Source of the DNA: Neptunicella sp048268085
Lineage (GTDB): Bacteria > Pseudomonadota > Gammaproteobacteria > Enterobacterales > Alteromonadaceae
Length of the DNA: 64,000 nt
Direction: 5' to 3'
Assembly (NCBI RefSeq): GCF_048268085.1
Contig: NZ_JBLWWF010000003.1
Coordinates: 186,001-250,000 of the forward strand
The translations under genes were made by a program, and so were the position numbers. Shown piece after piece: positions 60,329 to 64,000 of the stretch (its first letter is position 1; each line of letters opens with the position of its first letter). The notes under the pieces are model-generated. The model saw only the letters and a program-made list of their open reading frames with translations, had not been told where the DNA came from and made no database searches.

Positions 60329-63157
60329 ATGAGCGATTACAAGCATACTCTGAATTTGCCGGAAACTGAGTTTCCCATGCGTGGTAATTTAGCCCAGCGG
60401 GAGCCACAGATGCTCAAGCACTGGACCGATACTGAGCTCTATTACAAAATCCGTCAGGCTAAAAAAGGTAAAACCCCTTTTGTTTTGCATGACGGCCCTC
60501 CTTATGCCAATGGTGATATTCATATTGGCCACGCAGTGAATAAAATTCTTAAAGACATTATTGTAAAAGCTAGAACGTTGTCAGATTTTGATGCCCCTTA
60601 TGTGCCCGGCTGGGATTGTCATGGTTTGCCCATAGAGTTGCAGGTCGAAAAGAAAGTCGGTAAACCCGGTCAAAAAGTCAGCGCAGCAGAATTCAGACAA
60701 AAATGCCGTGATTACGCCAATAAGCAAATCGACGGTCAGAAAAAGGATTTCATCCGTTTAGGGGTATTAGGCGAGTGGGATAATCCGTATAAAACCATGG
60801 AGTATCGCTCCGAAGCCGACATTATCCGCGTATTAGGTAAAGTGATTGACGCAGGACACATTGAAAAAGGCTTTAAGCCGGTGCATTGGTGTACAGATTG
60901 TGGCTCGGCGTTGGCCGAAGCTGAAGTGGAATACAAAGATAAACAGTCGCCAGCTATTGATGTGGCTTTTAAAGTCATTGATACCCAGAACGTTGCTGAT
61001 TTATTCGATCATCCCGATGGACATGCGGGGCAGGGTGAAATTTCGGTGGCGATCTGGACAACTACGCCTTGGACATTGCCAGCTAACCGCGCTATTAGCG
61101 TTAATGCTGAACTTGATTACTGTCTGGTACAAATTGAAGATGACCATAATCCTCGTCGACTGATTTTGGCATCGGATTTGGTCAAAGATTGTATGGATCG
61201 TTTTGGATTCGATCATTACCACGCGTTGGGTTATTGCAAAGGCCAGGCGCTTGAGTTGGTTCAAGTACAGCATCCTTTTTATGATTTTTCCGTCCCGGTT
61301 ATTTTAGGTGACCATGTCACGACTGATTCTGGTACGGGGCTAGTCCACACTGCGCCAGGCCACGGTGTGGATGACTTTAATGTGGGTCGTCAATATGATC
61401 TCGAAGTGGCTAATCCAGTTGCGGCAAACGGAGTTTATTTCCCAGAGACCGAACTTTTTGGTGGCCAGCATGTATTTAAAGCCAATGCCTCAATAGTTGA
61501 GGTGTTGGAACAAAAAGGTGCGTTGTTACATCACCATGCGTTTGAACACAGTTATCCCCATTGTTGGCGACATAAAACGCCAATTATTTTTCGTGCTACC
61601 CCGCAGTGGTTTATTAGCATGGAGAAGAATGGTTTACGTCAAAAATCATTAGAACAAATTAAACAAACTCGCTGGATCCCCGAATGGGGTGAAAGTCGCA
61701 TCGCAAAAATGGTCGAAGGTCGTCCAGACTGGTGTATTTCCCGCCAGCGTACCTGGGGTGTACCCATTGCGTTATTTGTGCACAAGGATAGCGGAGATTT
61801 ACACCCACGTAGCGCTGAGTTACTTGAACAAGTAGCCAAACTGGTTGAACAAAAAGGGATTCAGGCGTGGTGGGATTTGGATGACGCCACATTATTAGGT
61901 GACGATGCGGGAACCTATATCAAAGTTAAAGATACGTTGGATGTGTGGTTTGATTCTGGTGTGACTCACTTTTTCGTGGTTGACCAGCGTGACGATATTC
62001 CGGCATCTGCAGACTTGTATTTGGAAGGTTCTGACCAACATCGTGGTTGGTTTATGTCGTCGTTGATGACCTCGGTGGCAATGAGTGACAAAGCCCCATA
62101 CAAACAAGTATTAACCCATGGTTTTACCGTCGATGCGAATGGCAAAAAAATGTCCAAATCGATTGGTAATGTCGTCTCTCCACAAGAGGTGATGAACAAA
62201 CTGGGAGCCGATATTTTACGCTTGTGGGTGGCGTCTACCGATTATCGTGGGGAAATGACGGTTTCCGACGAGATCTTAAAACGTGCAGCCGATTCTTATC
62301 GCCGTATTCGAAACACCGCTCGTTTTTTACTGGCAAATTTGAATGGGTTTAACCCAGAGACTGATTTGGTTGCGGCCCAACAGTTGGTCGCGCTAGATCT
62401 ATGGGCTGTGCAACGGGCTGAACAGTTGCAACAAGAATTGCTGGTGGATTATGACAACTATGATTTCCTGCAAATATGCCAGAAACTAATGCATTTCTGC
62501 TCCATCGAAATGGGTAGTTTTTATTTGGACATTATTAAAGATCGGCAATACACGGCTAAATCAGATAGTGTCGCTCGACGCTCCTGTCAAACTGCGCTGT
62601 TCCATATTGCTGAAGCGTTAACACGCTGGATTGCACCCATTATGAGTTTTACCGCTCAGGAAATTTGGCAAGCCATGCCCGGAAAGCGCGATGAATTTGT
62701 CTTTACCGGCCAGTGGTATCAGGATTTTGGATTAAATGCGGTGCAAGCGACGTTCGACAATGGATTCTGGCAACGCATTATGGCGGTTAAGGATCAAGTC
62801 AATGGGGCGCTTGAACAAGCACGCCGTGATAATCAGATTGGTGGCTCATTACAAGCTGAAGTAACGCTTTATGCCACGCCAGAACTGGCTGAAATATTGG
62901 CAACATTGGAAGATGAATTGCGCTTTGTGTTGATTACCTCTGCTGCTAAGGTCATCACGGTTGAACAAGCTCCTGATGGCGCAATTGCCACTGAGTTGGA
63001 TGGATTATGGATTCAAATTAGCGTGTCGGCAGGGGAGAAATGTGTCCGTTGCTGGCATTATCGTGAAGATGTGGGGAGTCAAACTGATCATCCTGAGCTG
63101 TGCGTCCGTTGTGTAGACAACATTGAAGGTGAAGGCGAGCAACGTCAATATGCTTAA
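60329..63157 (+). CDS. ileS: Isoleucyl-tRNA synthetase
   Basis: Charges tRNA-Ile. The 942-residue class I enzyme has HIGH at 65-68, the editing CP1 domain (WTTTPWTLPANRA and GTGLVHTAPGHGVDDF), and KMSKS at 607-611. The C-terminal zinc site uses C905, C908, C925 and C928. This is the bacterial type-1 form, the usual mupirocin-sensitive class. It overlaps lspA by 8 bases. Confidence 0.98.
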   Translation: MSDYKHTLNLPETEFPMRGNLAQREPQMLKHWTDTELYYKIRQAKKGKTPFVLHDGPPYANGDIHIGHAVNKILKDIIVKARTLSDFDAPYVPGWDCHGLPIELQVEKKVGKPGQKVSAAEFRQKCRDYANKQIDGQKKDFIRLGVLGEWDNPYKTMEYRSEADIIRVLGKVIDAGHIEKGFKPVHWCTDCGSALAEAEVEYKDKQSPAIDVAFKVIDTQNVADLFDHPDGHAGQGEISVAIWTTTPWTLPANRAISVNAELDYCLVQIEDDHNPRRLILASDLVKDCMDRFGFDHYHALGYCKGQALELVQVQHPFYDFSVPVILGDHVTTDSGTGLVHTAPGHGVDDFNVGRQYDLEVANPVAANGVYFPETELFGGQHVFKANASIVEVLEQKGALLHHHAFEHSYPHCWRHKTPIIFRATPQWFISMEKNGLRQKSLEQIKQTRWIPEWGESRIAKMVEGRPDWCISRQRTWGVPIALFVHKDSGDLHPRSAELLEQVAKLVEQKGIQAWWDLDDATLLGDDAGTYIKVKDTLDVWFDSGVTHFFVVDQRDDIPASADLYLEGSDQHRGWFMSSLMTSVAMSDKAPYKQVLTHGFTVDANGKKMSKSIGNVVSPQEVMNKLGADILRLWVASTDYRGEMTVSDEILKRAADSYRRIRNTARFLLANLNGFNPETDLVAAQQLVALDLWAVQRAEQLQQELLVDYDNYDFLQICQKLMHFCSIEMGSFYLDIIKDRQYTAKSDSVARRSCQTALFHIAEALTRWIAPIMSFTAQEIWQAMPGKRDEFVFTGQWYQDFGLNAVQATFDNGFWQRIMAVKDQVNGALEQARRDNQIGGSLQAEVTLYATPELAEILATLEDELRFVLITSAAKVITVEQAPDGAIATELDGLWIQISVSAGEKCVRCWHYREDVGSQTDHPELCVRCVDNIEGEGEQRQYA

Positions 63158-63644
63158 TATGTTTCGTACCTCAGGTCTGCGCTGGCTGTGGTTAACCGTG
63201 TTGATGTTAGTTATTGATCAGGTGTCTAAACAGTGGGTGATTGCTGATATGGATTTATATGAATCGATTTCGGTAATCCCTATGTTCAGTATTACTTATG
63301 TACAGAATCATGGAGCTGCCTTTAGTTTTTTAAGTACGGAAGGCGGTTGGCAACGTTGGTTTTTTACCGCAATCGCGCTAGTGGTTAGTGTGCTGATTTT
63401 ATATTGGCTTAAGCAATGTAAAGCTGAACAGAAACTGTTACCTGCGGCCTTTGCATTGGTGCTTAGTGGTGCGTTGGGTAATGTGTACGATCGCCTGCAC
63501 TACGGTTATGTGATCGATTTTTTAGATGTGTATTATCAGCAGTGGCATTGGCCAACTTTTAATATTGCCGACAGTGCCATTTTTGTTGGCGCGGTGCTAT
63601 TAATTTTTGATGCATTAAGAAATAACGGTATAAAAGATGAGTGA
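63150..63644 (+). CDS. lspA: Prolipoprotein signal peptidase (signal peptidase II)
   Basis: Removes the signal peptide from diacylated prolipoproteins, of which this window encodes several (ApbE, the TRAP binding protein, GH9, GH43, the leucine-rich-repeat protein). The 164-residue membrane protein has four helices and both catalytic aspartates, in GNVYDRLHYGYVIDF and FNIADSAIF. ATG 63150 lies inside the ileS end with GGCGAG about 10 bases ahead; ATG 63159 is an alternative. It overlaps fkpB by 8 bases. Confidence 0.96.
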   Translation: MLNMFRTSGLRWLWLTVLMLVIDQVSKQWVIADMDLYESISVIPMFSITYVQNHGAAFSFLSTEGGWQRWFFTAIALVVSVLILYWLKQCKAEQKLLPAAFALVLSGALGNVYDRLHYGYVIDFLDVYYQQWHWPTFNIADSAIFVGAVLLIFDALRNNGIKDE

Positions 63645-64000
63645 TGTTGGATTAATCAACGCGGATAGCCGCGTAGTATTGCATTTTGATCTTAAATTAC
63701 AGGACGGTTCGGCGGCTGATAGTACTCGAGTGAATAATAAGCCTGCTCAGCTTAAGATGGGTGATGGCAGTTTGACGGCAAACTTTGAGAAGTGTTTATT
63801 AGGTTTAAAAGCCGGTGATAAAAAAGAGTTTAGCCTCACTGCTGACGATGCATTTGGTCAGCCCAATCCGGATAATATTCATCATATGAGTCGCAGTCGT
63901 TTCGGACAGGATACGCCCGCTGAAGCAGGAATGATTATCGCCTTTACTCAGCCTGATGGCACTGAAATTCCCGGTATAGTGCGTGATGTTGCCGGTGATT
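63637..64000 (+). CDS. fkpB: FKBP-type peptidyl-prolyl isomerase FkpB (partial)
   Basis: The frame begins MSDVGLINADSRVVLHFDL and continues with LGLKAGDKKEFSL, DAFGQPNPDNIHHMSR and FTQPDGTEIPGIVRDV, then leaves the window after 121 codons. This matches E. coli FkpB (SlpA), a cytoplasmic SlyD-like isomerase with the insert-in-flap domain. The ATG overlaps the end of lspA by 8 bases. The lspA-fkpB order, usually followed by ispH, is conserved in gammaproteobacteria. Confidence 0.93.
   Translation, partial: MSDVGLINADSRVVLHFDLKLQDGSAADSTRVNNKPAQLKMGDGSLTANFEKCLLGLKAGDKKEFSLTADDAFGQPNPDNIHHMSRSRFGQDTPAEAGMIIAFTQPDGTEIPGIVRDVAGD

Noticed and set aside
1..64000. CRISPR arrays, tRNA or rRNA genes, integrases, transposases
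   Set aside because: No regularly spaced direct repeats, cloverleaf structures or recombinase motifs were seen on reading the window; a computed scan was not possible.

Overview
The window looks like chromosome of a marine-type gammaproteobacterium, most likely from the Alteromonadales. This rests on gene content and synteny read by eye: surA-lptD-djlA, a full Na+-translocating NADH:quinone reductase operon with apbE and nqrM, fabV, rlmG, bolA, murJ-ribF-ileS-lspA-fkpB, large TonB-dependent receptors without SusD partners, and polysaccharide-degradation loci controlled by LacI-type operators. I see no tRNA, rRNA, CRISPR array, prophage or insertion sequence.

Layout. 1-5 kb: outer-membrane biogenesis (surA partial, lptD; djlA divergent) and a serine hydrolase. 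5-8.4 kb: a probable iron-uptake pair (TonB receptor and PepSY membrane protein) behind a Fur-box-like site. 8.4-12.7 kb: small enzymes (a yeast-like cytosine deaminase, a TMEM175-like channel, a periplasmic cyclophilin, RlmG, an AlkB-like dioxygenase, BolA). 12.7-17.1 kb: a TRAP transporter and FabV. 17.3-24.6 kb: nqrABCDEF, apbE and nqrM, followed by a convergent CPA1 Na+/H+ antiporter, so sodium-motive metabolism is concentrated here.

26-33 kb holds two sugar loci. A GH18 chitinase-like protein and a NagX-type membrane protein share nearly identical palindromes that resemble the NagR operator of N-acetylglucosamine regulons. A PEP-CTERM protein and a very large modular GH16 beta-1,3-glucanase lie behind a mirrored pair of different LacI-type operators. 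Then come SOS-regulated dinB, an M17 aminopeptidase and an AT-rich gene for an 885-residue leucine-rich-repeat lipoprotein.

39-56.5 kb is the most distinctive part. GH9, GH43, GH115 alpha-glucuronidase and D-mannonate dehydratase form a tight gene run that fits glucuronoxylan breakdown, from side-chain removal to 2-keto-3-deoxygluconate. Next is a 1112-residue TonB receptor, then three consecutive members of the flavin-dependent tryptophan halogenase family. The middle one has lost the nucleotide-binding loop and the catalytic lysine and looks like a dedicated pseudoenzyme. A putative Fe(II)/2-oxoglutarate-oxygenase-like protein and a STAS-like protein follow. Linkage of such halogenases to TonB receptors is known, but what this module modifies is not.

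56.5-64 kb: a von Willebrand factor A PEP-CTERM protein, then the conserved housekeeping run murJ, ribF, ileS, lspA and the start of fkpB, which leaves the window at its right edge.
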